Positions 27,310-36,290 of a DNA stretch of 64,000 bases are shown one piece after another. The notes below the pieces were generated by a model. That model saw nothing but the letters and a program-made list of their open reading frames with translations. It was not told the DNA's origin and ran no database searches. The DNA lies in the NCBI RefSeq assembly GCF_003073375.1, contig NZ_CP029002.1, forward strand, positions 1,040,001 through 1,104,000, given 5' to 3'. Position 1 is the stretch's first letter, and each line of letters begins with the position of its first letter. The position numbers and the translations under genes were made by a program. The stretch comes from Lysinibacillus sp. 2017. GTDB taxonomy: Bacteria > Bacillota > Bacilli > Bacillales_A > Planococcaceae.

Positions 27310-28230
27310 ATGAAAAAAATATGGAAGTGGGTAGTCGGCATTGCCCTTGTTTTATGTATTGCAAGCGTAGCCTTCTTGATAAATGTATATGGTGATATAA
27401 AGAGTACAGCAGATGAAATCTATTCCCCTATTAATGATGAAATACCAATACCAGCTATTCGATCCGAACCCGTCGACATTACATCAAAAAAAGAGCCATT
27501 CTCTGCTCTTATTTTAGGTGTAGATGAACGAGAGGATGATACCGGACGCTCCGACACAATGATTGTATTGACGGTAAATCCTTCACTTCAAACGACGAAA
27601 ATGCTTAGTATACCAAGAGATACGTATACGGAAATGGTGGGTAAAGGCTATAAAGACAAGATTAATCATGCCTATGCATTTGGCGGAGTAGAAATGTCGA
27701 TGAAAACCGTTGAAAATTTATTAGAGATTCCGATTGATTATGTTTCGCAAGTCAATATGGAGAGCTTTGTCGATATTATTGAAATCGTAGGTGGCATTAC
27801 AGTTGATAATACATTAGATTTTAACTTTGATGGGGAGCATTTTTCAATTGGTGAACTGTCATTAGATGGAGAAGAGGCTCTAAAATATGTGCGAATGCGT
27901 TACGAAGATCCAGCAGGTGATTTTGGTCGACAAAATCGACAAAAACAAGTTATTCAGGGAGTTTTAAAAGAGAGTTTGTCGCTTAATACCCTATGGAATT
28001 ATAAATCAATTTTCAAAACACTAGAAGAGAATGTTGAAATGAATGTTTCCTTTGATGATCTTCTTAGTATACGGAAAAACTACGGTAATAGTTTTAAAAC
28101 GATAGAGCAACTTTATCTGAATAATGGTACAGGCACGATGATGAATGGAATTTATTACTATATGCCAAATGAAAGTGAATTACATGATATTCAAGAAAAT
28201 CTAAAACAACATATGGAGATTAAGGAATAA
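27310..28230 (+). CDS. LytR-CpsA-Psr (LCP) family cell-wall attachment enzyme
   Basis: 306-residue membrane enzyme that transfers lipid-linked polymers onto peptidoglycan. One N-terminal membrane helix (VVGIALVLCIASVAFLI), then the LCP domain with GVDEREDDTGRSDTMIV, SIPRDTY, KINHAYAFGG and LKYVRMRY...GDFGRQNRQK, the conserved pyrophosphate-binding Arg/Asp positions. Ribosome binding site AAAGGAG. In this context it probably anchors the island's polysaccharide to the wall. A degraded partial copy lies at 28942-29042. Confidence 0.9.
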   Translation: MKKIWKWVVGIALVLCIASVAFLINVYGDIKSTADEIYSPINDEIPIPAIRSEPVDITSKKEPFSALILGVDEREDDTGRSDTMIVLTVNPSLQTTKMLSIPRDTYTEMVGKGYKDKINHAYAFGGVEMSMKTVENLLEIPIDYVSQVNMESFVDIIEIVGGITVDNTLDFNFDGEHFSIGELSLDGEEALKYVRMRYEDPAGDFGRQNRQKQVIQGVLKESLSLNTLWNYKSIFKTLEENVEMNVSFDDLLSIRKNYGNSFKTIEQLYLNNGTGTMMNGIYYYMPNESELHDIQENLKQHMEIKE

Positions 28231-28322
28231 ATTAAAGCTACATTGAACAGTATAAATCGAGAGTTGCAATGAGACTTTATTTTAATTCTTTAGTAGGTCG
28301 TGTTATATGCGGCTTTCGGTGA

Positions 28323-28829
28323 ATGAGGTGGAAACAGTCTGAAATGGTAAAATCACTTTCTTGGATAAGTGTCATTTTATTGATGATACTTATCTTTTAT
28401 TTTTCTCAACAGCCAGTAATTATTTCGAATGACCTAAGCACAGGTATAACAGAACGTATTATTGTGACTGTAGAAATGGTTGCACCTATCCAAGGTAGTG
28501 TACCTATCGATACCATTAATCACATAGTTAGGAAAAGTGCCCACTTTTTTATTTATTTTTTCCTTGGCATTTTTGTACTAATCGCATTAAAGAAAAGTGG
28601 TGTTAATAGATACCGCAGCGCAAGGCTCGCTCTCTTCTTTTGTATGGCTTACGCTGTTTCTGATGAAACTCATCAATTTTTTGTCACGGGTAGGGGTGCT
28701 CAAGTAAAAGACGTACTGATCGATAGTACGGGTGCTGCTACCGGAATTTTTATAGCAACAATAATCGCTTCGCTAATAAAAAATAGAACCGCTCGTTCTA
28801 AAAAACTACCTAGTAAAAAGCCCCTGTAA
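28323..28829 (+). CDS. VanZ-like membrane protein
   Basis: 168 residues with four hydrophobic segments; VRKSAHFFIYFFLGI and AYAVSDETHQFFVTGRGAQVKDVLIDSTGA are the VanZ-family motifs. Function in polysaccharide clusters is unknown, and no antibiotic resistance role is implied. The start is uncertain: ATG 28323 has no good ribosome binding site, while ATG 28344 has GAGGTGG about 12 bases before it. Confidence 0.8.
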   Translation: MRWKQSEMVKSLSWISVILLMILIFYFSQQPVIISNDLSTGITERIIVTVEMVAPIQGSVPIDTINHIVRKSAHFFIYFFLGIFVLIALKKSGVNRYRSARLALFFCMAYAVSDETHQFFVTGRGAQVKDVLIDSTGAATGIFIATIIASLIKNRTARSKKLPSKKPL

Positions 28830-28834
28830 AATTT

Positions 28835-28878
28835 AAAAATCTCTTATTGCCTTGTAATTGGGGGATAAGGGGTTTTTT
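28835..28878 (+). terminator. Intrinsic terminator after the VanZ-like gene
   Basis: AAATCTCTTAT pairs with ATAAGGGGTTT through three G-U pairs, followed by a T-run. Confidence 0.65.
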
Positions 28879-29231
28879 TATTTTACCTAAACTATAAATT
28901 TTTTAGGTTATACGAACAATACTCATAAAAAAGCACCATCATTCAACGTTTACAGAAAGAGTTTTTTGCAAAATACTTTATGGAATCAAAAGTCGATTTT
29001 TCAAACATTAGTAAAGATGTTGGAGTAAATATGGAAATGTAATATATGAACGAGGATAGAATTTTGTCGATTACGAGATTCTACTCTCTTTTTTTGGCGT
29101 ATATGTATAGTATTGTTTTTTGGTGAATATGCTAGTTCTTAGAATCAAATATTTGAGGCTATTGATTCATTATTTTTCTATATATTAACAATAGCCACTA
29201 ATATCTAAGGAGTAGCAGAGGGGGAACACCT
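28879..29231. other. Gap between the VanZ-like gene and galE
   Basis: About 350 AT-rich bases. Apart from the LCP remnant, no gene is seen. A purine-rich tract AAGGAG...GAGGGGG (29207-29224) at its end provides the ribosome binding site for galE. Confidence 0.5.
28942..29042 (+). pseudogene. Remnant of an LCP-family gene
   Basis: One frame reads SFLQNTLWNQKSIFQTL and, after a frameshift near 29010, another reads KDVGVNMEM. This aligns with SLSLNTLWNYKSIFKTL-EENVEMNV of the intact LCP protein at 27310. It has no start and is a fragment only. It implies a former second LCP gene or a partial duplication. Confidence 0.65.
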
Positions 29232-30251
29232 ACGAATATTTTAGTAACTGGCGGTGCAGGATATATCGGCACACATACATGTTTAGCATTAATTGAAGCA
29301 GGACATTCAGTGGTTGTAGCAGATAATCTTAGCAACAGTAAAAGAGACTTTATTAAGAATATCCAAAGTATAACAAATAAAGATATTCCTTTTTATGAGA
29401 TTAATGTTTGTGATGTACAAGCAGTTGAGAACATTTTTAAAAATAATAGTATTGATGGAGTAATCCATTTTGCTGGATTTAAAGCTGTCGGTGAATCAGT
29501 AGAGAAACCTGCTTTATATTATGAAAATAATCTTGTCAGTACTCTTGTGTTGGCGAATGCTTGTTTGAAGTTTGGAATAAATCGATTTGTATTTAGTTCC
29601 TCCGCTACCGTGTACGGAGAAAACCAGGTGCCATTTGTTGAGACTATGGAATTATTACCTACTACGAATCCCTATGGTGAGACAAAGGCAATGTGTGAGC
29701 GAATTTTAAGAGATATTGCTAAAGCAAATCCGTCATTTTCAGTTTCATTACTTCGTTATTTTAATCCTGTGGGTGCACATGAAAGTGGATTGATTGGTGA
29801 AGCGCCAAATGGTAGCCCAAATAATTTAATGCCCTATGTAACAGAAGTAGCTAGAGGAAAACGAGAATATTTAAGCGTGTTTGGTAAAGATTATCCAACG
29901 ATTGATGGAACGGGTGTACGTGACTATATTCATGTGATGGATTTGGCAGAGGGGCATGTTGCAGCCTTAACTAATGTTACAGAGGGAGTCCATATTTATA
30001 ATCTAGGCACGGGTCAAGGAACAAGTGTTTTGCAATTAGTAAAAGTTTTTGAAGCTGTAAATGGAGTTACAATACCCTATAAAATCGTCGATCGTAGACC
30101 AGGGGATATTGCCACCTGTTATGCTGACGTAAATAAAGCTAAACGAGAACTAGGTTGGATAGCAAAACGAGATATTGTTACTATGTGCAGGGATACATGG
30201 GGATTTAAACAAGATTATAATTACAAAGTATTAAATTTTGAACACATTTGA
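29232..30251 (+). CDS. galE: UDP-glucose 4-epimerase with apparent ACG start
   Basis: Interconverts UDP-glucose/UDP-galactose (or the GlcNAc forms). Read from ACG 29232, the protein has 339 residues, the same length as B. subtilis GalE. It begins NILVTGGAGYIGTHT, with the NAD loop, then SSSATVYG and NPYGETK (catalytic Ser, Tyr, Lys). No ATG, GTG or TTG lies in frame between the upstream stop (29199) and GTG 29310. Starting at 29310 would remove the NAD loop. GAGGGGG stands seven bases before the ACG, where an ATG would be expected. So the start is a rare ACG, a recent mutation, or a sequencing error. Confidence 0.8.
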   Translation, partial: TNILVTGGAGYIGTHTCLALIEAGHSVVVADNLSNSKRDFIKNIQSITNKDIPFYEINVCDVQAVENIFKNNSIDGVIHFAGFKAVGESVEKPALYYENNLVSTLVLANACLKFGINRFVFSSSATVYGENQVPFVETMELLPTTNPYGETKAMCERILRDIAKANPSFSVSLLRYFNPVGAHESGLIGEAPNGSPNNLMPYVTEVARGKREYLSVFGKDYPTIDGTGVRDYIHVMDLAEGHVAALTNVTEGVHIYNLGTGQGTSVLQLVKVFEAVNGVTIPYKIVDRRPGDIATCYADVNKAKRELGWIAKRDIVTMCRDTWGFKQDYNYKVLNFEHI

Positions 30252-30388
30252 ATCTTATCTTTTGAGAAAAGTCCTTAAAATTTTACAATAAAAAAACTTC
30301 AATAATTGGAATAGAGCTTTGATATATAATCATATAATTAAAATTACGTATTATAATACTTTGAATTATTATTTTTAGGGGGTAAACG

Positions 30389-32212
30389 GTGAATTATACC
30401 GCTAGATATACTTTGTTTTCTATATTAGATTCAATCATTGTTTTATCAGCCATTTTTATCAGCTATTTTTTATTACATCCCACATGGAATGCTTATGATT
30501 CATTAATCGTTATAAGTTCTATTACTTTGCTAATTAGTCATCATATAATGGCCTATTTCTTTCAATTATATAATCGAATCTGGAGTTTAGCCTCCGTAAG
30601 AGAATTATTGGCAATAGGTTATGCTGTAACTATTTCTGTTTTCACGGCAAGTGTCATGCAATTTATAATTAAGGGGGACGTTTATTTTCGTGTAATGGTT
30701 ATTACATGGCTATTACATATTGTATTAATTGGGGGCTCACGTTTCTTCCTTAGAATATTACATGATGTATCTTCTTTTAAACCTAATGGAAATTTAAAAC
30801 GGGTTTTAATAATAGGAGCTGGTGAAGCGGGTACAATGCTTCTACGTGGTATAAAGAGAAATCAATCCGAATATGAAGTAGTGGGCTTTATAGATGATAA
30901 TCTAAATAAAAAAAACTTGAAATTAATGGGTGTTAAAGTGTATGGAACAACGAAAGATATTCCACGAATTGTACAGGAAAAAGGAATTGAAGAGATTTTT
31001 TTGGCAATTCCGTCTCTTAGTAAAAGGAAAATTCAAGATATTTATGCACATTGTTTAGAAACAAAAGTAACAATTAAAATAATGCCGAAAATGGAGGACT
31101 TTATGTCTGGAAAAATTTCCGTGAATGATATGCGCGAAATTAAAATCGAAGACCTTCTTGGACGCGAAGAAATAAAACTGAATTTTTTGTCTCCTTCAAA
31201 TAATATAACAAACAAAGTTATCCTCGTAACAGGTGCTGGTGGATCGATCGGTTCAGAAATCTGTCGACAAGTAGCACAATTCCAACCAACTCAAATAATA
31301 CTACTAGGCCATGGCGAAAACTCAATTTATAATATCCACTTAGAATTATCTGAAAAAAATGAATATAAAAACATAGACTTCGTTCCAATTATTGCAGATG
31401 TACAGGATAGAGAACGGATTTTTGAAGTGGTCAGTAAATTTCAACCTGATGTAATATATCATGCCGCAGCTCATAAGCATGTTCCATTGATGGAATATAA
31501 TTCACGTGAGGCAGTGAAAAATAATATTTTTGGGACAAAAAATGTAGCAGAGGCTGCACATACATTTGATGTCTCAAACTTTGTCATGATTTCAACTGAT
31601 AAAGCGGTTAACCCAACAAATGTAATGGGGGCAACGAAACGTATTGCTGAAATGGTGATTCAAAATTTAGCTAAAAATAGTCATACAAACTTTGCTGCGG
31701 TTCGTTTTGGCAATGTACTAGGGTCAAGAGGAAGTGTAATACCTAGATTTAAAGCGCAAATTGCAGCAGGTGGACCTGTCACTGTCACACACCCAGAAAT
31801 GACTCGCTATTTTATGACTATCCCTGAAGCATCTCGATTGGTGCTACAGGCTGGGGCACTTGCGCAAGGTGGGGAAGTATTTGTACTCGATATGGGTGAA
31901 CCAATGAAAATTGCTAACCTAGCAAAAAATCTAATTCGCTTATCGGGTTATACAGAAGAAGAGATTGGTATTGAATTCTCTGGTATCCGTCCCGGTGAAA
32001 AAATGTTTGAGGAACTGTTAAATGCAGCAGAAATACAGGAAGAACATATTTATCCTAAAATCCACGTAGGTAAAGCGAATTGTATGGATGAATATTTATT
32101 ATCTGCTGTGCTGATTGAATTAGAAGAATGTGATCTAGAGCAATTAAAAATAAAACTAGTTGATATCGCTAACGGTAAATGGACTTTAGAAAAGGAAAAA
32201 ACTGTGGGTTAA
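30389..32212 (+). CDS. epsC: Membrane nucleotide-sugar 4,6-dehydratase (EpsC/CapD/PglF type)
   Basis: 607 residues: four N-terminal membrane helices, a CoA-binding-like Rossmann domain (VLIIGAGEAGTML, about 138-150), and a C-terminal SDR domain with VTGAGGSIGSEI (about 280) and STDKAVNPTNVMGATKR. Methionine replaces the usual SDR tyrosine, as in PglF/FlaA1-type UDP-GlcNAc C4,6-dehydratases. It probably makes UDP-2-acetamido-4-keto-6-deoxyhexose for the first sugar. GTG start with TAGGGGG upstream; a TATAAT at 30352-30357 may drive local transcription. Confidence 0.92.
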   Translation: MNYTARYTLFSILDSIIVLSAIFISYFLLHPTWNAYDSLIVISSITLLISHHIMAYFFQLYNRIWSLASVRELLAIGYAVTISVFTASVMQFIIKGDVYFRVMVITWLLHIVLIGGSRFFLRILHDVSSFKPNGNLKRVLIIGAGEAGTMLLRGIKRNQSEYEVVGFIDDNLNKKNLKLMGVKVYGTTKDIPRIVQEKGIEEIFLAIPSLSKRKIQDIYAHCLETKVTIKIMPKMEDFMSGKISVNDMREIKIEDLLGREEIKLNFLSPSNNITNKVILVTGAGGSIGSEICRQVAQFQPTQIILLGHGENSIYNIHLELSEKNEYKNIDFVPIIADVQDRERIFEVVSKFQPDVIYHAAAHKHVPLMEYNSREAVKNNIFGTKNVAEAAHTFDVSNFVMISTDKAVNPTNVMGATKRIAEMVIQNLAKNSHTNFAAVRFGNVLGSRGSVIPRFKAQIAAGGPVTVTHPEMTRYFMTIPEASRLVLQAGALAQGGEVFVLDMGEPMKIANLAKNLIRLSGYTEEEIGIEFSGIRPGEKMFEELLNAAEIQEEHIYPKIHVGKANCMDEYLLSAVLIELEECDLEQLKIKLVDIANGKWTLEKEKTVG

Positions 32213-32275
32213 CTAATAATAAATTTCCTAGTAGCTAGCTATTTAATAAATGAAAATCAAGGAGTTGTAACCCCC

Positions 32276-32884
32276 TTGTATATGATTGTAAAAAGATTGA
32301 TCGATATCATACTCTCTTTCACTGCATTAATTTTACTATCACCTTTATTTTTACTATTGATTTCTATGATCAAACTAGATTCGAAAGGTCCGGTACTGTT
32401 TAAACAAAAAAGAGTAGGTATTCATAAAAGCCATTTTACTATTTTAAAGTTCCGAACGATGAGAATCGATACGCCTAAGGATACAGCAACCCACTTATTA
32501 GAAGACCCTGAACAATATCTAACTAAAATAGGCAAGATCTTAAGAAAAACCAGTTTAGATGAATTACCTCAAATTTGGAATATTCTTATGGGACATATTA
32601 GTTTCATCGGACCTAGACCTGCATTATGGAATCAGTATGATTTAATTGTTGAACGTGATAAATACGGTGCTAATGGAGTGCCACCAGGGTTAACAGGGTG
32701 GGCTCAAATTAATGGTAGAGATGAGCTGACAATTGAAGATAAGGCAAAGCTAGATGGAGAATACGTAATAAAAATAGGATTATGGATGGATATTAAGTGT
32801 TTCTTTGGTACTATCATCAGAATATTTACAACAGATGGAGTTGTTGAAGGAGGCACAGGAGCTATTAAATCTAAAGGCAGTTAG
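32276..32884 (+). CDS. Initiating undecaprenyl-phosphate sugar transferase
   Basis: 202-residue membrane enzyme of the bacterial sugar transferase family (WcaJ-C-terminal/PglC/EpsL size class). One N-terminal membrane segment (IDIILSFTALILLSPLFLLL), then KFRTMRID, LRKTSLDELPQIWNIL, GHISFIGPRPAL and GLTGWAQINGRDELT. It loads the first sugar phosphate onto undecaprenyl phosphate. Its neighbours suggest a 2-acetamido-2,6-dideoxyhexose. TTG 32276 is preferred: AAGGAG (32259-32264) is 11 bases away, against 17 for ATG 32282. Confidence 0.9.
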   Translation: MYMIVKRLIDIILSFTALILLSPLFLLLISMIKLDSKGPVLFKQKRVGIHKSHFTILKFRTMRIDTPKDTATHLLEDPEQYLTKIGKILRKTSLDELPQIWNILMGHISFIGPRPALWNQYDLIVERDKYGANGVPPGLTGWAQINGRDELTIEDKAKLDGEYVIKIGLWMDIKCFFGTIIRIFTTDGVVEGGTGAIKSKGS

Positions 32885-32932
32885 AAGAATAATTAAACTA
32901 CAGTTGCGCTTAAGTCGGAGGTTAATTTCAAT

Positions 32933-34120
32933 ATGAAAATACTTGTTATCTGCCAGTATTACTATCCTGAGCCTTTTCGTATTTCAGATATTTGCGAATC
33001 ACTAGTAGAAAAAGGTCATAATGTGACAGTACTAACAGGACTCCCAAATTATCCAGAGGGAAAAGTACTTAATGATTACCGTTATGGGAAAAAAAGAGAA
33101 GAAGTTATAAATGGTGTAAAAATAATAAGAAGTTTTGAAATTGGGCGAGGAAGTAATAAGTTAACCCTTTTCTTAAATTATTTTAGTTTTGCACTTTCTG
33201 CTTCATTTAAGGCCCTCTTTATGAAGGAAAAGTTTGATACGGTCTTGGTAAATCAACTTTCGCCAATAATTATGGGCGTTCCGGGAATGGTTTATAAAAA
33301 GAAACATAAGAAAAAGATGTTACTTTATTGCCTTGATATTTGGCCAGCCAGTTTAACTGCTGGTGGTATAAAAGAAGGTTCAATAATTTATAAGGTATTT
33401 TTTTATATTTCAAAGTGGATTTATAATTCTGCAGACTATGTAGCCGTTAGTTCAAGTATGTTTATAAACTATCTTAGAGAAACGATAGGTTTAAATACTG
33501 AATCTATTCTTTATCTACCGCAATATGCTGAAGAATTATTTACAGAGAAAGTAGAAGTAGATAGATATAACGAACTTAATTTTGTATTTGCTGGAAATAT
33601 AGGGGAAATGCAAAGTGTTCATACGATAGTAAAGGCCGCAAATGAATTACGTAGTCATACTAACATTACTATTCACATAGTTGGAGATGGTTCCAAATTA
33701 GAAGAATGTAAGCTTCTTAGTAAAAGTTTAGGACTTCACAATATTATTTTCTATGGAAGAAAACAGCTAATTGATATGCCAAAATATTACGGTATGGCAG
33801 ATGCGATGTTAATTACATTAAAAGGTGATAAAACTATTTCGTCTACAATACCTGGTAAAGTCCAGTCATATATGGCCTCAGGGAAACCAATAATAGGGGC
33901 AATTAATGGTGAAACAAACCAAATAATTAAAAAAGCACAATGTGGATTATGTTGTGAGGCAGAAAATTATAAAGAGTTGGCAAATATAATATTGCAGTTT
34001 TGTGGAAGTAGTGAAAAGGATCAAATGGCAATAAATTCATATGACTACTACTGTAAAAATTATAGTAAAGAACGATTTTTATCGGTGCTAGAAGAAGCTC
34101 TTATTAAAATGGAGGTCTGA
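32933..34120 (+). CDS. Glycosyltransferase family 4, CapL/WbuB-like
   Basis: 395-residue retaining glycosyltransferase. MKILVICQYYYPEPFRISDICESL-type N-terminus, then LTGLPNYPEGKV and LDIWPASL, resemble WbuB/CapL enzymes that add N-acetyl-L-fucosamine. C-terminal half has GAFAGNIG-like FVFAGNIGEMQ and the nucleotide-sugar region PGKVQSYMASGKPIIG. The UDP-L-FucNAc synthesis genes follow immediately, which supports L-FucNAc as donor. Ribosome binding site GGAGG. It ends one base before capE. Confidence 0.85.
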   Translation: MKILVICQYYYPEPFRISDICESLVEKGHNVTVLTGLPNYPEGKVLNDYRYGKKREEVINGVKIIRSFEIGRGSNKLTLFLNYFSFALSASFKALFMKEKFDTVLVNQLSPIIMGVPGMVYKKKHKKKMLLYCLDIWPASLTAGGIKEGSIIYKVFFYISKWIYNSADYVAVSSSMFINYLRETIGLNTESILYLPQYAEELFTEKVEVDRYNELNFVFAGNIGEMQSVHTIVKAANELRSHTNITIHIVGDGSKLEECKLLSKSLGLHNIIFYGRKQLIDMPKYYGMADAMLITLKGDKTISSTIPGKVQSYMASGKPIIGAINGETNQIIKKAQCGLCCEAENYKELANIILQFCGSSEKDQMAINSYDYYCKNYSKERFLSVLEEALIKMEV

Positions 34121-34121
34121 T

Positions 34122-35159
34122 ATGTTTCAGGATAAAACTTTAATGATTACAGGTGGTACGGGTTCTTTCGGAAATGCTGTGATGGAAAGATTTTTAGATA
34201 CAGATATAAAAGAAATAAGAATTTTTTCTCGGGATGAAAAGAAACAAGATGATATGCGGAAAAAATATAACAACGATAAACTAAAATTCTATCTTGGAGA
34301 TGTCCGTAATATAGATAGTTTAAAAAATTCTATGTACGGTGTTGATTATATATTCCATGCAGCGGCCTTAAAGCAAGTCCCATCATGTGAATTTTTCCCC
34401 CTTGAAGCTGTAAAAACAAACATTTTAGGAACAGAAAATGTATTAAATGCTGCAATTGCATATGGCGTAAAAAAGGTCATTTGCTTATCTACGGATAAAG
34501 CAGCTTATCCAATCAATGCAATGGGTATTTCAAAGGCGATGATGGAAAAGGTTTTTGTCGCAAAATCAAAAACAGTTTCACCAGAACAAACATTAATTTG
34601 TGGAACAAGGTATGGCAATGTAATGGCCTCACGTGGTTCAGTGATTCCTTTATTTATTGAACAAATTAAAAATGGATTGCCATTAACGATAACAGATCCT
34701 CATATGACAAGGTTTCTTATGAGTTTAGAAGAGGCAGTAGAGTTAGTATTATTTGCTTTTAAATATGCTGAAGCAGGAGATATTATGGTACAAAAATCAC
34801 CAGCTAGTACGATTGGTGACCTAGCTCAAGCAATTAAGGAAATATTCAATGTTGATAATGAAATAAAAATTATCGGTACAAGACATGGAGAAAAAAGGTA
34901 CGAAACACTCCTTACAAAAGAGGAATATGCTGTGGCGGAGGACTTAGGTGGATTCTTTAAAGTTCCTGCTGATCAAAGAGACCTCAACTATAATAAATAC
35001 TTTGAAAATGGTGACCTAAAACTAACAAATGTTAAAGAATACAATTCTGATAATACACAAATTTTAACTATAGAAAAAGTTAAAGAAACACTACTCCAGT
35101 TAGACTATATTCAAGCTGAATTGAAACAATGGAATAAAAATGTTCATATTATGAACTAA
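34122..35159 (+). CDS. capE: UDP-GlcNAc 4,6-dehydratase/5-epimerase (CapE/FnlA)
   Basis: 345-residue SDR enzyme, first step from UDP-GlcNAc toward UDP-L-FucNAc. MITGGTGSFGNAV at the N-terminus binds NADP; STDKAAYPINAMGISKAMMEK contains the Met-Lys replacing Tyr-Lys, typical of this inverting dehydratase class. Ribosome binding site GGAGG inside the previous gene's end. Followed by capF and capG in pathway order. Confidence 0.93.
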   Translation: MFQDKTLMITGGTGSFGNAVMERFLDTDIKEIRIFSRDEKKQDDMRKKYNNDKLKFYLGDVRNIDSLKNSMYGVDYIFHAAALKQVPSCEFFPLEAVKTNILGTENVLNAAIAYGVKKVICLSTDKAAYPINAMGISKAMMEKVFVAKSKTVSPEQTLICGTRYGNVMASRGSVIPLFIEQIKNGLPLTITDPHMTRFLMSLEEAVELVLFAFKYAEAGDIMVQKSPASTIGDLAQAIKEIFNVDNEIKIIGTRHGEKRYETLLTKEEYAVAEDLGGFFKVPADQRDLNYNKYFENGDLKLTNVKEYNSDNTQILTIEKVKETLLQLDYIQAELKQWNKNVHIMN

Positions 35160-35177
35160 TAAAGGTGGAGTGGATAG

Positions 35178-36287
35178 ATGAAGATTCTTGTAACAGGTGC
35201 AAAAGGATTCATAGGGAAAAATCTAATAGTAGAACTTAAAAATAGAGGATTTAGTCAAATATATGAGTTTACGAGAGATAGCGATCCTGCACTTCTCGAA
35301 AATTATGCAAATGAGTGTGACTTTGTATTTCATTTAGCTGGGGTAAACAGACCTCAAAGTGAAAATGATTTTATGGAAGGAAATTATGAATTTACTTCTC
35401 AGTTACTAGAATTGTTAAAGAAAAGCCGAAAGAAAGCGCCTTTTGTAACTACTTCATCTATCCAAGCGGAATTAGATAATCCTTATGGAAACAGCAAAAA
35501 GGCAATGGAAGATTTAGTGTTTCAATATCAAGAAGAAACAGGTGCAAAAGTTTATGTTTATCGATTACCAAATGTGTTTGGTAAATGGAGTAAGCCTAAT
35601 TATAACAGTGTGGTTTCTACCTATTGCTATAACATTGCACGAAATTTAGATATTCAAATAAACAATCCTGATGCTAAGCTGACACTTTGTTATATCGATG
35701 ACGTTATAGAAGAATTTTTACGGACGATAAGTGGGTTGCCAACAGTACACGGAGATTACTATGTTGTGCCTACAACACATATTATTACACTCAGCGAATT
35801 AGCAAACCTAATAACAAATTTCAGGGATAGCCGAATGAATTTGGAAATTCTGAATATGGAAGATGCTCTCACGAAAAAGCTATATAGTACGTATTTAAGC
35901 TTTTTACCGATTGATCAATTTGCCTATGATCTTAGGATGAATCTTGACAGTAGAGGCTCTTTTACTGAATTTATTCGAACACCTGATAGAGGTCAAGTTT
36001 CCGTTAATGTATCAAAGCCAGGTATTACAAAAGGAAATCACTGGCATCACACGAAAAATGAGAAGTTTTTAGTTGTTAGTGGTGAAGGCCTAATACGATT
36101 CAGAAAATTAGACTCCAATGACATTATTGAATACAGGGTGAATGGAGAAAAGCTACAGGTTGTTGATATTCCTACAGGCTATACACATTCCATCGTTAAT
36201 GTAGGAAATACAGATCTTGTGACCGTTATGTGGGTAAATGAATGCTTCGATCCAGTAAAGCCGGATACGTTCTATTTGGAGGTATAA
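35178..36287 (+). CDS. capF: CapF/FnlB reductase with cupin domain
   Basis: 369 residues: an N-terminal SDR (VTGAKGFIGKNL; SSIQAELDNPYGNSKKAME) and a C-terminal cupin (GITKGNHWHHTKNEKFLVVSGEG with metal-binding histidines). CapF epimerises and reduces the CapE product at C3/C4 on the way to UDP-N-acetyl-L-talosamine, the precursor of UDP-L-FucNAc. Ribosome binding site AAGGTGGAG. Three bases separate it from capG. Confidence 0.93.
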   Translation: MKILVTGAKGFIGKNLIVELKNRGFSQIYEFTRDSDPALLENYANECDFVFHLAGVNRPQSENDFMEGNYEFTSQLLELLKKSRKKAPFVTTSSIQAELDNPYGNSKKAMEDLVFQYQEETGAKVYVYRLPNVFGKWSKPNYNSVVSTYCYNIARNLDIQINNPDAKLTLCYIDDVIEEFLRTISGLPTVHGDYYVVPTTHIITLSELANLITNFRDSRMNLEILNMEDALTKKLYSTYLSFLPIDQFAYDLRMNLDSRGSFTEFIRTPDRGQVSVNVSKPGITKGNHWHHTKNEKFLVVSGEGLIRFRKLDSNDIIEYRVNGEKLQVVDIPTGYTHSIVNVGNTDLVTVMWVNECFDPVKPDTFYLEV

Positions 36288-36290
36288 CAC

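Noticed and set aside
28323-28829. Glycopeptide (teicoplanin) resistance gene vanZ
   Set aside because: VanZ-fold proteins are common in cell-envelope loci; no other van genes are present.
29043-29231. EAR-type antitermination RNA of eps operons
   Set aside because: The gaps of the island were inspected for a comparable structured leader, but I could not recognise its conserved elements.
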